DNA from: Chloroflexota bacterium
GTDB lineage: Bacteria; Chloroflexota; Dehalococcoidia; JACPQD01
Assembly (NCBI GenBank): GCA_016190665.1
Contig: JACPQD010000012.1
Span: forward strand, 1-64,000
Length of the DNA: 64,000 bases
Reading direction: 5' to 3'
The notes under the pieces are model-generated. The model did not search any database, was not told the DNA's origin, and was given only the letters and a program-made list of their open reading frames with translations. The translations under genes were made by a program, and so were the position numbers. Below are positions 38,464-46,209 of this stretch, one piece after another (the first letter of the stretch is position 1; every line of letters begins with the position of its first letter).

Positions 38464-41370
38464 ATGTCCACCAAGTCCGCTAAGTATCACTTGACGCCCA
38501 GCGAGGCCCGCGGTCGGTATCAGACAGTCCCCAAACAGCTCCTGCTGGAGCGGGAGGGCTGCCTTGGCTGTCTGGTATGCGCCAAGCGGGACTGCGTCTA
38601 CAACGTTCACAAGAATCGGGCTTTTGTGGCCGCCGAGTTGGCCGATACGCGCGACACTGCCTGCAAGGCTTGCTTCCGGTGTGTGCAGGAGTGCAAGAAA
38701 GGCATCCTGACCAAAATCCCCAACCCCGCCTATGACCGGCTGGGGGACAGCTACTGGACTCCGGATATCATCTCCTCCATCTGGGCGCAGTCTACGACGG
38801 GGACCATTCCTGTGTCTGGCGCTGGCTATCCCGGCCCCTTCTTCGGCCCAGGCTTTGATGAGATGTGGACCGACATGTCCGAGATCGTGCGGCCGACGCG
38901 GGATGGCATCCACGGACGGGAGTACATCAGCGCCGCCGTTGACCTGGGACGCCGTTTGCCTCGTCTGAAGTTTGCTGCCGACGGGTCGCTGGCGGTCTCG
39001 CCTCCACCTCAGCTAGTCTTGCCGATGCCCGTTATCTTCGATGCCGTGCCCCTGCCCGACCTGGGATCCAGGGTGTCTGCGGCCATGGTCGGCGCGGCGC
39101 GCAAGGTTGGGAATCTGGTTATTCTACCTGCTTCCGTCCAGGCGGCAGACTCCAGCGTTGTGCCCTATTTGACGGAGGCTGAAGCCTTAACCGTGAAGCC
39201 GGGTCACTGTGCTGCTCGTATGGTGGAATTCCAATGGGGAGGTCGTGCGGAGGAGGCGCTGGCAAATGTCCGGCGCTGCTTCCCCGGGGCTATCGTGTCT
39301 GTACGTATTCCTTTCGAAGACACAGCGGTGGAAAGATCGGTAGCCTTGGAGAAGGCTGGGGTCGATGTGATTCATCTGGTCGCGAACCTGAATGGAGAGG
39401 CCGGCAGCCAGTTTGTGAAGGATGCGCTGCGGCAGGTCCACGATCGGCTGGTAGCTGAGAGCGTTCGGGATCAGGTTACTGTCCTGGCTGGCGGCGGCGT
39501 AGGGCTGGCCGAGCACGTTGCCAAGATTATTGTCTGCGGCGCTGACGCAGTGAGCATCGATGTCCCCCTGTTCATCGCCCTCGAGTGTCGCTGGTGCCGT
39601 CTCTGTTTCCAAAGCAAGCTATGCCCGGTAGAGATCGACGCCATTGACCCCGATTGGGGGACGCGGCGGCTTTACAACCTGATGGCCTCCTGGCACTCTC
39701 AACTGATCGAGGTGCTGGGAGCGATGGGGCTGCGCGAGGTGCGCCGCCTCCGTGGCGAGGTGGGCCGGGCGTTGTTCGCAGGGGACCTGGAGGAGGTCTT
39801 CGATAATCTTTCGGCAGCGGCGGCGCCGCTGGACGCCGCGCCGAAGGTGGTAGCCTCCGGCAATGGGCGTCCTCGCCCAGAGGCGAAGCTGGCGCCCTCC
39901 CGGTACCGCAATCCTATCGGTAAGCACCTCATCCGCCGCAGCACAGCCTGTGTCGCTTGCGGCAAGTGCGCCGAGCTCTGTCCCTTCGGCGTTCATAGGC
40001 AGGCGGGCAAGGGGCGAATGCTGGAGCCGAGGAGCCACAGGTGCATCGGCGTGAGGTGCCAGGGAAGAGACTATTATTGCATCGCCAACTGCACGCAGGG
40101 TGCTCTGACGATGGTGGATAATCCGGCATTCCGTGCTATGGGTGAGCGGCGATGGACTGCGGATCTGTTGGTCAGCACGTGGCAGGAGGCGGAGACGGGC
40201 CGCATGCCCGAGAGCGACCTGGAATGCGAAGTCGGGGATTCCGGCGGCGGCTTCGACCGGCTGCGCCTGCGCTACCCTGAGCCGGGCGCCCTGCCGGCCG
40301 ATACGCCGGTGGATATGGGGGTGGAACTGAACAGGCGGAATGACGGCCGGCGAAAGATCCGTCTGGGGATACCCTGGTATGGCGGCGGGATGTCCTTCGG
40401 GTCAGTCAGCTTCACCACTATGGCCTCGCGCGCCCGGGCCTACGGAATGTTCGACAGCTTCACCTGCACTGGCGAGGGAGGCTACCCCGACGGCTTGATC
40501 CCCTATGCCGAGTCCGTCATCACTCAGGTGGCTACGGGTTTGTTCGGAGTGCGGGAGGAGACCATCAAGCGGGCGCCCATCGTGGAGTTTAAGTATGCTC
40601 AGGGAGCGAAGCCCGGACTCGGCGGCCACCTGTTGGGTGACAAGGTCACTGCTGAAGTGGCGCGCATGCGCGACGCCGTCGTCGGCAGCGCTCTGTTTTC
40701 GCCGTTCCCATTCCATTCCGTTTACTCGGTCGAGGACCACAAAAAGCACGTCGACTGGATAAAGGCCGTGAACCCGGATGGCCTCGTCTCTGTGAAAGTG
40801 TCCACACCGACCGACGTTGACATGGTGGCTGTGGGATCGTATTATGCAGGCGCCCACATCATTCACCTTGACGGCAGCTACGGCGGGACTGGGGCGGCTC
40901 CGGATATTGCCAAGAAGAATATCGCCATGCCAATTGAATACGCGATACCGAGGGCCCATCGCTTTCTCATGGAGGAGGGCGTTCGAGGCGAGGTGGTGCT
41001 GGTAGCCTCCGGCGGCATTCGCACGCCGCACGACGTGGTGAAGGCCGTGGCCCTGGGGGCTGATGCTGTGGTCATCGGCACCTCCGACCTGGTGGCGCTG
41101 GAGTGCATCCGCTGCCACAACTGCGAGAGCGGACGGGGCTGTCCCCGGGGGATTGCCACCACGGACCCGGAGCTTTCGGCCAAGGTGGATTTTGAATGGG
41201 CCACCCAGCGGCTGATCAACATGTTTACCGCCTGGAACGATGAGATTGCCTGCATGCTTCGACGCCTGGGCCTCCGATCTATTCGAGAGCTTGTGGGACG
41301 CACAGATTTTCTGGTTCACCTGGATCACGAGGATGGGACGAAGACAGAATTCTCGCATACCGCGCACTAA
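38464..41370 (+). CDS. gltB: glutamate synthase FMN/ferredoxin subunit, internally duplicated
   Basis: 968 residues. Two head-to-tail copies of a ferredoxin-plus-synthase unit. Copy 1 (1-490): clusters at C33/C36/C39/C44 and C67/C70/C73/C77, then a barrel that lacks the FMN and glutamate-site motifs but keeps A-L-E-C-R-W-C...L-C-P. Copy 2 (about 490-968): C-V-A-C-G-K-C-A-E-L-C-P near 496, then the intact synthase: G-M-S-F-G-S-V-S, T-G-E-G-G, K-P-G-L-G-G-H-L-L-G-D-K-V, L-D-G-S-Y-G-G-T-G-A and 3Fe-4S cysteines C-H-N-C-E-S-G-R-G-C-P. Makes glutamate from 2-oxoglutarate and ammonia passed on by the amidotransferase subunit next door. ATG at 38464, 12 nt after metF. The final codons and stop lie in a mobile repeat (41359-41410). 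Confidence 0.88.
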   Translation: MSTKSAKYHLTPSEARGRYQTVPKQLLLEREGCLGCLVCAKRDCVYNVHKNRAFVAAELADTRDTACKACFRCVQECKKGILTKIPNPAYDRLGDSYWTPDIISSIWAQSTTGTIPVSGAGYPGPFFGPGFDEMWTDMSEIVRPTRDGIHGREYISAAVDLGRRLPRLKFAADGSLAVSPPPQLVLPMPVIFDAVPLPDLGSRVSAAMVGAARKVGNLVILPASVQAADSSVVPYLTEAEALTVKPGHCAARMVEFQWGGRAEEALANVRRCFPGAIVSVRIPFEDTAVERSVALEKAGVDVIHLVANLNGEAGSQFVKDALRQVHDRLVAESVRDQVTVLAGGGVGLAEHVAKIIVCGADAVSIDVPLFIALECRWCRLCFQSKLCPVEIDAIDPDWGTRRLYNLMASWHSQLIEVLGAMGLREVRRLRGEVGRALFAGDLEEVFDNLSAAAAPLDAAPKVVASGNGRPRPEAKLAPSRYRNPIGKHLIRRSTACVACGKCAELCPFGVHRQAGKGRMLEPRSHRCIGVRCQGRDYYCIANCTQGALTMVDNPAFRAMGERRWTADLLVSTWQEAETGRMPESDLECEVGDSGGGFDRLRLRYPEPGALPADTPVDMGVELNRRNDGRRKIRLGIPWYGGGMSFGSVSFTTMASRARAYGMFDSFTCTGEGGYPDGLIPYAESVITQVATGLFGVREETIKRAPIVEFKYAQGAKPGLGGHLLGDKVTAEVARMRDAVVGSALFSPFPFHSVYSVEDHKKHVDWIKAVNPDGLVSVKVSTPTDVDMVAVGSYYAGAHIIHLDGSYGGTGAAPDIAKKNIAMPIEYAIPRAHRFLMEEGVRGEVVLVASGGIRTPHDVVKAVALGADAVVIGTSDLVALECIRCHNCESGRGCPRGIATTDPELSAKVDFEWATQRLINMFTAWNDEIACMLRRLGLRSIRELVGRTDFLVHLDHEDGTKTEFSHTAH

Positions 41371-41410
41371 AGTACGCGGTATACCCCGTACTTCAGTGCG
41401 GGGTATAGAA
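41359..41410. repeat. 52-bp double-hairpin repeat, copy 2
   Basis: Identical to 35118-35169. Its first bases are read as the last codons of the glutamate synthase gene (T-A-H-stop), so insertion of the repeat supplied the present stop codon. Confidence 0.85.
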
Positions 41411-41450
41411 GAGCGATTCTCCATTATTTGTGGTGTTTGCATTAGCCGGC

Positions 41451-44126
41451 ATGATGGATTCTAACATGAACAATCGCCTGGACCAGATACTGAGAAGTCG
41501 GGGCCCCATGCTGGAGGGCGTGCCTGTTCCACCAACCGCGAAAGCGGCGGAAGAGGGCGGCTGTGGCGTTGTGGGCTTTGCCTGCAGCATACCGGTGAGG
41601 GGGCGTCACATTTTCGAGCCGTCCCTTCAAATGCACAATCGAGGCAACGGCAAGGGTGGAGGGATCGCGGCTGTGGGCATGGTCCCGGAGCAGTTGGGCG
41701 TCTCCCGACAATTGCTGGACGATGACTACCTGCTGCAGATAGCGTTGCTCGATCCCAGCGCCCGGTCGGAGGTAGAGGACCAGTTCATCAATACAAACCT
41801 GGAGGTGCACCAGGCGGGGCTGGTGCCCACGGTAGACGACTATCGAGAGGTCCCCGGCCTGGAGATTCGTCCCCCCGACTTGGCGCGCTACTTTGTGCGC
41901 GTGAGGGCGGCTGTCCTGGAGAGATTCATCGAGGAAAACGGGCTGGGGGAGTTTGCTCTGCGACAGGCGGAAGATGAGTTCATCTATCGCAACTCTTTCC
42001 GGCTGAACCAGACGTTCTACGCCTCACTGGGCGAAAAACGAGCTTTTGTCCTCTCGCACGGACGCGATCTGATGATTCTGAAAATTGTGGGCTACGCTGA
42101 ACAGGTGGCGCAGTATTACCGGCTGGAGGACTTTAAGGCCCATATCTGGATCGCTCATCAACGCTATCCTACCAAGGGGCGGGTCTGGCATCCCGCCGGC
42201 GCTCATCCTTTCATCGGACTGAACGAGGCTCTGGTGCATAACGGCGACTTCGCGAACTATCATGGCGTGTGCGAGTACCTGCGCCAGCGTAACGTGTACT
42301 CACAGTTCCTTACGGATACCGAGGTCTCGGTGCTGCTCTTCGACCTGCTCTACCGAGTGTACGGCTATCCGCTGGAATGCGTTATCGAAGCTCTGGCCCC
42401 TACCACCGAGCTGGATTTCGACCGTCTCCCGGCGCACAAACAGGAAGTGTACCGTCACATCCAGTCCCATCACGTGCACAGCTCTCCGGATGGCCCCTGG
42501 TTCTTTATCATCGCCCGTAGCGAGCCCGACAGGGATTCAATGCAGCTCTTGGGCATCACTGACACGGCTATGCTGCGGCCGCAGGTCTTTGCCCTGTCGC
42601 AAGGCGAAGTTTCCATCGGCCTTGTGGCTTCAGAGAAGCAAGCCATCGATGCCACGCTCCACACGTTGGCGGCGGAGGACGCGAGGTTCTCGCCTATCGC
42701 TGACCGCTACTGGAACGCCCGGGGGGGGAGCAGCACCGACGGCGGAGCTTTCTCCTTCACCCTGACCGCTCAGGACGGCGGCATGCGTCTGACTTGCGCT
42801 GACAAGTTCGGCAAGCCGGTCGAGCTGCCAGCGGGCCGGAGGGTGCGGCTCGATGCGCCTGGCAGCTCTTCAGCGAAGGCAGTGGAGGCTGTGGAAAGCG
42901 TGCTTCGGGCGTGCGCAGCCGGTAATGTCGCGTTCGCTTTCAGCCTGGCTGTGGAAGGAATCCAGGGGCTGGATTTCCCTCAGGTGCGATGGTTTCTGAG
43001 CGAACTGGCGAAGTCGATCCCCGAGATCGATCCCCTTGGCGCTTCTGTCTTGGAGACGCTCACCTTGTTGAACGATAGGCGCTATGCTACCGGTGGCAAG
43101 AGACGGAGCGATGTCCTCGCTCTGGCACGGGAGGCTAGCACTGGGGGCCTGACCGCCTGCTCCGGCGTGGGCGCCGGGCTCTTGGCGCCAAGGGTCAGGA
43201 TTTGCTGGGATACGCGACAAGACCTCGCCTCGCCGTCCAGTTCCAATCAGGCCCTCGTGGTCGATAGCCTGGGATTTCCCCCCGAGGGCGACGATGACGT
43301 GGCCAGCCTCTTGAGAAGAGCCTATGGCCTTGGCTGGCGGAGGTTCATCGTCTATGACTTGCGCGGTCAGCGTTTCATCGGCTGCGGCTTTGGGCCGGAT
43401 TCATCGGGTGTGCGCATAGACGTTTATGGGAGTAGCGGCGACTACCTGGCTTCGGGACTGGATGGAATGGAGATCCAGGTGCACGGCGCCGCTCAGGACC
43501 AACTGGCTCAGATCATGAAAGCGGGCAAGCTTGTCGTCTATGGCGATGTGGGACAGACCTTCATGTACGGCGCCAAGGGCGGGGAAGCGTATGTCCTGGG
43601 CAATGCCGCCGGGAGGCCCCTCATCAACGCCGGAGGGCGCCCGAAGGTCGTCATCAACGGCACCTGCCTGGACTTTCTGGCAGAGTCGTTCATGGCCGGC
43701 GACCCGCTCAATGGGGGCGGCTTCGTGGTGCTGAACGGGCTGCGCGTCGAAGACGACGGAAGCATCCACGAGCAGGAGTACCCTTACGCGGGGGCGAACC
43801 TCTTCTCCTTGGCCTCCGGCGGCGCCATCTACATCCGGGACCCTCATCGAAAAGTTGTGGCGCAGCAGCTGAACGGCGGCGAATTTGCATCGCTGGAGGC
43901 CAGGGATTGGGAGCTGATCTTGCCCTTCTTGCAGGAGAATGAGCGTCTCTTCGGCATCTCCGTGGAGAAGGATCTGTTGACCGTGGGCGGCGTCCGCCGT
44001 GCTCCGGCGGAGGTCTACCGCAAGGTGCGGGCGGTGCGTCTGAAGGTGCTCGCCAAGTTGAATGATGACGAGGCCAGCCTGGGGCTGCGCGGAAGCCGAA
44101 AGGCCGCCGTGCTCAGCGGGTCGTAA
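41451..44126 (+). CDS. gltA: glutamate synthase glutamine amidotransferase fused to GXGXG domain
   Basis: 891 residues. A class II amidotransferase domain begins E-E-G-G-C-G-V-V-G-F; Cys38 would become the N-terminal nucleophile after removal of a 37-residue propeptide, like the propeptides of known GltB proteins. H-N-R-G-N-G-K-G-G-G and H-N-G-D-F-A-N-Y belong to this domain. The C-terminal ~250 residues form the GXGXG beta-helix (G-D-V-G-Q-T-F-M-Y-G-A-K-G-G, R-P-L-I-N-A-G-G). The FMN domain that lies between these two parts in bacterial GltB is absent; it is the neighbouring protein. Start uncertain (GTG 41430, ATG 41451, 41454 or 41466). The gene symbol is positional only. Confidence 0.85.
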   Translation: MMDSNMNNRLDQILRSRGPMLEGVPVPPTAKAAEEGGCGVVGFACSIPVRGRHIFEPSLQMHNRGNGKGGGIAAVGMVPEQLGVSRQLLDDDYLLQIALLDPSARSEVEDQFINTNLEVHQAGLVPTVDDYREVPGLEIRPPDLARYFVRVRAAVLERFIEENGLGEFALRQAEDEFIYRNSFRLNQTFYASLGEKRAFVLSHGRDLMILKIVGYAEQVAQYYRLEDFKAHIWIAHQRYPTKGRVWHPAGAHPFIGLNEALVHNGDFANYHGVCEYLRQRNVYSQFLTDTEVSVLLFDLLYRVYGYPLECVIEALAPTTELDFDRLPAHKQEVYRHIQSHHVHSSPDGPWFFIIARSEPDRDSMQLLGITDTAMLRPQVFALSQGEVSIGLVASEKQAIDATLHTLAAEDARFSPIADRYWNARGGSSTDGGAFSFTLTAQDGGMRLTCADKFGKPVELPAGRRVRLDAPGSSSAKAVEAVESVLRACAAGNVAFAFSLAVEGIQGLDFPQVRWFLSELAKSIPEIDPLGASVLETLTLLNDRRYATGGKRRSDVLALAREASTGGLTACSGVGAGLLAPRVRICWDTRQDLASPSSSNQALVVDSLGFPPEGDDDVASLLRRAYGLGWRRFIVYDLRGQRFIGCGFGPDSSGVRIDVYGSSGDYLASGLDGMEIQVHGAAQDQLAQIMKAGKLVVYGDVGQTFMYGAKGGEAYVLGNAAGRPLINAGGRPKVVINGTCLDFLAESFMAGDPLNGGGFVVLNGLRVEDDGSIHEQEYPYAGANLFSLASGGAIYIRDPHRKVVAQQLNGGEFASLEARDWELILPFLQENERLFGISVEKDLLTVGGVRRAPAEVYRKVRAVRLKVLAKLNDDEASLGLRGSRKAAVLSGS

Positions 44127-44197
44127 AGCTCGCGTTACCCACTCCTTCGACCTATCCTCGTGGGTCTTGGGCGAGCGCGTAGAGGAGCGTCTTCGAA

Positions 44198-44230
44198 AGA
44201 CCTCCGAGGTCTCGAAGACCTCGGAGGTCT
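44198..44230. repeat. perfect 15-bp hairpin
   Basis: AGACCTCCGAGGTCT (44198-44212), loop CGA, AGACCTCGGAGGTCT (44216-44230). It lies between the glutamate synthase stop and the regulator gene. It has the same build as the hairpins at 1911 and 6653 (AGACC...GGTCT). No T-run follows, so a repeat is likelier than a classical terminator. Confidence 0.75.
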
Positions 44231-44282
44231 GCGTATGGATACCCTGCGTTCAAGTTGCACCAGTCGAAGGTAGGCGGACAGC

Positions 44283-44951
44283 TTGATTAGACTGCTGATC
44301 ATAGCTGGCGGGAAGGACAAGGCGAGCGCGCTGAGCTCACAGCTTGTCGACGCCGGTTTCGCCTGCACCGTTGCCCCGGACATCGAAGAGGCGGCCGCGC
44401 GATCGGGCGATGGGCCTCCCGACCTCATTCTGGTGGCGCTCCCCAGTCCCCGGGACCTCGGACGCCTTACCCAAAGGATCAAGCAAGAGGGCCGCGTGCC
44501 CATTATGGCTGTCCTGCCCCGAGATACCCTCTCCTCCCTGGACTCCACTCTGGACATCGACGACTTCGTCGCTGAGCCTTGGGACGCCGCCGAGGTGGCG
44601 CTGAGGATCAGGCGCATCCTGTGGAGGACGAGCGGCCTTTCCGAGGGCGAGGTCATGAAGTACGGCGACCTCGTCATCGACGTCGCCAAGTGCGAAGTCT
44701 TCGTCAAGGGAAGGCCGGTTGTCCTCACCTTCAAGGAGTATGAGCTCCTCCGATTGCTGGCAAGCCACAAAGGAAAGGTGCTCACCCGGCAGGCGCTGCT
44801 GAATCGCATCTGGGGCTATGACTACTACGGCGGCGATCGAACGGTGGATGTGCACATCCGACGGCTCAGAAGCAAGATCGAGGAACAGGACCTCTCCTTC
44901 ATCGAGACGGTGAGAAACATCGGGTACAAGTTCAAGGCGGGCGGGGGTTAA
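44283..44951 (+). CDS. orphan OmpR-type regulator with degenerate receiver, GlnR-like
   Basis: 222 residues. The C-terminal half is a normal winged helix (L-T-F-K-E-Y-E-L-L-R-L-L, W-G-Y-D-Y-Y-G-G-D-R-T-V-D-V-H). The receiver has lost all phosphorylation residues: acidic pair replaced in I-I-A-G-G, phospho-Asp replaced by Ala in L-I-L-V-A-L-P, Thr lost in M-A-V-L-P, Lys replaced by Glu in V-A-E-P-W. No kinase gene adjoins it. Actinobacterial GlnR is likewise an orphan OmpR-type regulator that works without phosphorylation. Its place directly after the glutamate synthase genes, and the GlnR-like GTAAC arrays upstream of amt and glnK, make it the best candidate nitrogen regulator. Start is a TTG at 44283 (inferred). 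Confidence 0.8.
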   Translation: MIRLLIIAGGKDKASALSSQLVDAGFACTVAPDIEEAAARSGDGPPDLILVALPSPRDLGRLTQRIKQEGRVPIMAVLPRDTLSSLDSTLDIDDFVAEPWDAAEVALRIRRILWRTSGLSEGEVMKYGDLVIDVAKCEVFVKGRPVVLTFKEYELLRLLASHKGKVLTRQALLNRIWGYDYYGGDRTVDVHIRRLRSKIEEQDLSFIETVRNIGYKFKAGGG

Positions 44952-45013
44952 ATACGCTCAGTCTTGCCCGCGACCTGCTTGGCCAACCCCCTACCGGACA
45001 TACCTGCTTCCTT

Positions 45014-45056
45014 CAAGGTTTTCACCGCAGAGACGCAGAGGGCGCAGAGACGGAAA
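45014..45056. repeat. CAGAGACGCAGAGGGCGCAG intergenic repeat
   Basis: TTTTCACCGCAGAGACGCAG followed by AGGGCGCAGAGACGG. I recognise this kind of A/G-rich repeat from intergenic regions of many environmental genomes. Only one copy is seen here. The gap 44952-45109 has no gene. Confidence 0.4.
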
Positions 45057-45109
45057 CCCCCAGAAAGACTCGCCGGCCTCCGCGCCTTTGCCGTTAGATG
45101 TTCCCCCAC

Positions 45110-45454
45110 TCACAGGCGTCTCGGCAACCATCCCGACAGAAGCCACAAGAAAGCCCACCAGCTTCCGGGGATAGTACCCGCCACTGCGAGAATGAATGCA
45201 ATCCTGCCAGCACGGTTATTTGCGGACAGTCGGATGGCAATGGCTCTTGCCAGCAACGGCGCGTACAGTAAGGGGAAGATCGCTGTCGGTAACAGGAATC
45301 GGCCGACGCCGGCCCAGTAGGGCCAGGAAACCGGCAGGACGATTGCCATCATCTGTAGCCAACCCCAGAACCAGGCAGCCTCGGCAATCGCAGTCAGAGC
45401 TAGACTCAGGCCAATCGAGACAACACTGGATTTCCACAAGGCGGACGTTATCAT
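45110..45454 (-). CDS. small four-helix membrane protein, paralogue 1
   Basis: 114 residues, four hydrophobic segments, no known family. It shares long stretches with the next gene upstream: S-S-V-V-S-I-G-L-S-L-A-L-T, F-P-L-L-Y-A-P, L-A-R-A-I-A-I-R-L-S and W-W-A-F-L-W-L-L-S-G-W. Even the DNA around the start (GCAGGCCATG) is repeated, so this is a recent tandem duplication. Last of three paralogues following the RHS/lipase gene. A candidate immunity protein (inference). Confidence 0.65.
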   Translation of the reverse strand: MITSALWKSSVVSIGLSLALTAIAEAAWFWGWLQMMAIVLPVSWPYWAGVGRFLLPTAIFPLLYAPLLARAIAIRLSANNRAGRIAFILAVAGTIPGSWWAFLWLLSGWLPRRL

Positions 45455-45496
45455 GGCCTGCTATATGCCTCCACAAGGTACCCCCGGGCCTACACT

Positions 45497-45832
45497 TTAG
45501 GGCCCCCATCCCGAAAGAAGCCACAAGAAGGCCCACCAGGCTCCAGCGACAGATTCCACCATTGCGACAATGAAGGCAACCCTGCCAGCGCCCTTATCAC
45601 CTGACAGTCGGATGGCAATCGCTCTTGCCAGGAACGGTGCGTAGAGTAAGGGGAAGATCGCTCCCGGCACCAGGAACAGGTAGACGCCAACCCAATTGGC
45701 CCAGAAAATCCACCCCGCGAATACCCACATGAGTATCCAAGCCCAGAACCAGGCACCCCCGGCAATCGAAGTCAGAGCTAGACTCAGGCCAATCGAGACA
45801 ACGCTGGATTTCGACAAGGCGGGCGTTACCAT
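45497..45832 (-). CDS. small four-helix membrane protein, paralogue 2
   Basis: 111 residues, four hydrophobic segments. Close paralogue of the 45110-45454 product, more distant from the 45859-46209 product. It lies 42 bp before paralogue 1 and 26 bp after paralogue 3, all in one direction. No catalytic motif is seen. Probable function as for the other copies: membrane-located protection against the neighbouring toxin-like domain (inference). Confidence 0.65.
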   Translation of the reverse strand: MVTPALSKSSVVSIGLSLALTSIAGGAWFWAWILMWVFAGWIFWANWVGVYLFLVPGAIFPLLYAPFLARAIAIRLSGDKGAGRVAFIVAMVESVAGAWWAFLWLLSGWGP

Positions 45833-45858
45833 GGCCTGCTATCAGTAAACAACCTACC

Positions 45859-46209
45859 TTAAGGCGTGCTACCCGACACGTACCGGGCTACCAACAACGA
45901 GTAGCTTGCGATGGCTGCAAGTGCAATTCCAATCCAGAGAGCTGTCCCCGCCGCTCTGGTATCGTTTGTCAGCCTTAACACTACGCTTCTGGCCAAGAAA
46001 GGCAGGTACGGCAAGGGGATAACAGCAGAAGGTTCCAAGTATTCCGCAACAGGCCGCTTCCAGAAAACCCACGATAGGTATAATGCCGTTACGTACCACG
46101 TCAGCAGCCACAACACGCCGACAGCGGAAGCCGAAAACAGCCCCACTGCTACGGCAACAATCTTCAGGCGAAGCAAAGACGAAAGACTCACGTCGCTTCC
46201 CCCTTTCAT
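45859..46209 (-). CDS. small four-helix membrane protein, paralogue 3
   Basis: 116 residues. Divergent member of the same trio: similar length, four hydrophobic segments, shared P-Y-L-P-F-L-A-R-S-V-V-L-R-L-T aligned with P-L-L-Y-A-P-F-L-A-R-A-I-A-I-R-L-S. Its ATG overlaps the stop codon of the RHS/lipase gene (ATGA at 46206-46209), so the two are translationally coupled, the usual arrangement of polymorphic toxins and their immunity genes. Confidence 0.7.
   Translation of the reverse strand: MKGGSDVSLSSLLRLKIVAVAVGLFSASAVGVLWLLTWYVTALYLSWVFWKRPVAEYLEPSAVIPLPYLPFLARSVVLRLTNDTRAAGTALWIGIALAAIASYSLLVARYVSGSTP

Noticed and set aside
44123-44138. GTAAA-n6-GTTAC as an autoregulatory box for the orphan regulator
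   Set aside because: Two imperfect half-sites that overlap the end of the glutamate synthase gene, without a -10 at the expected distance.
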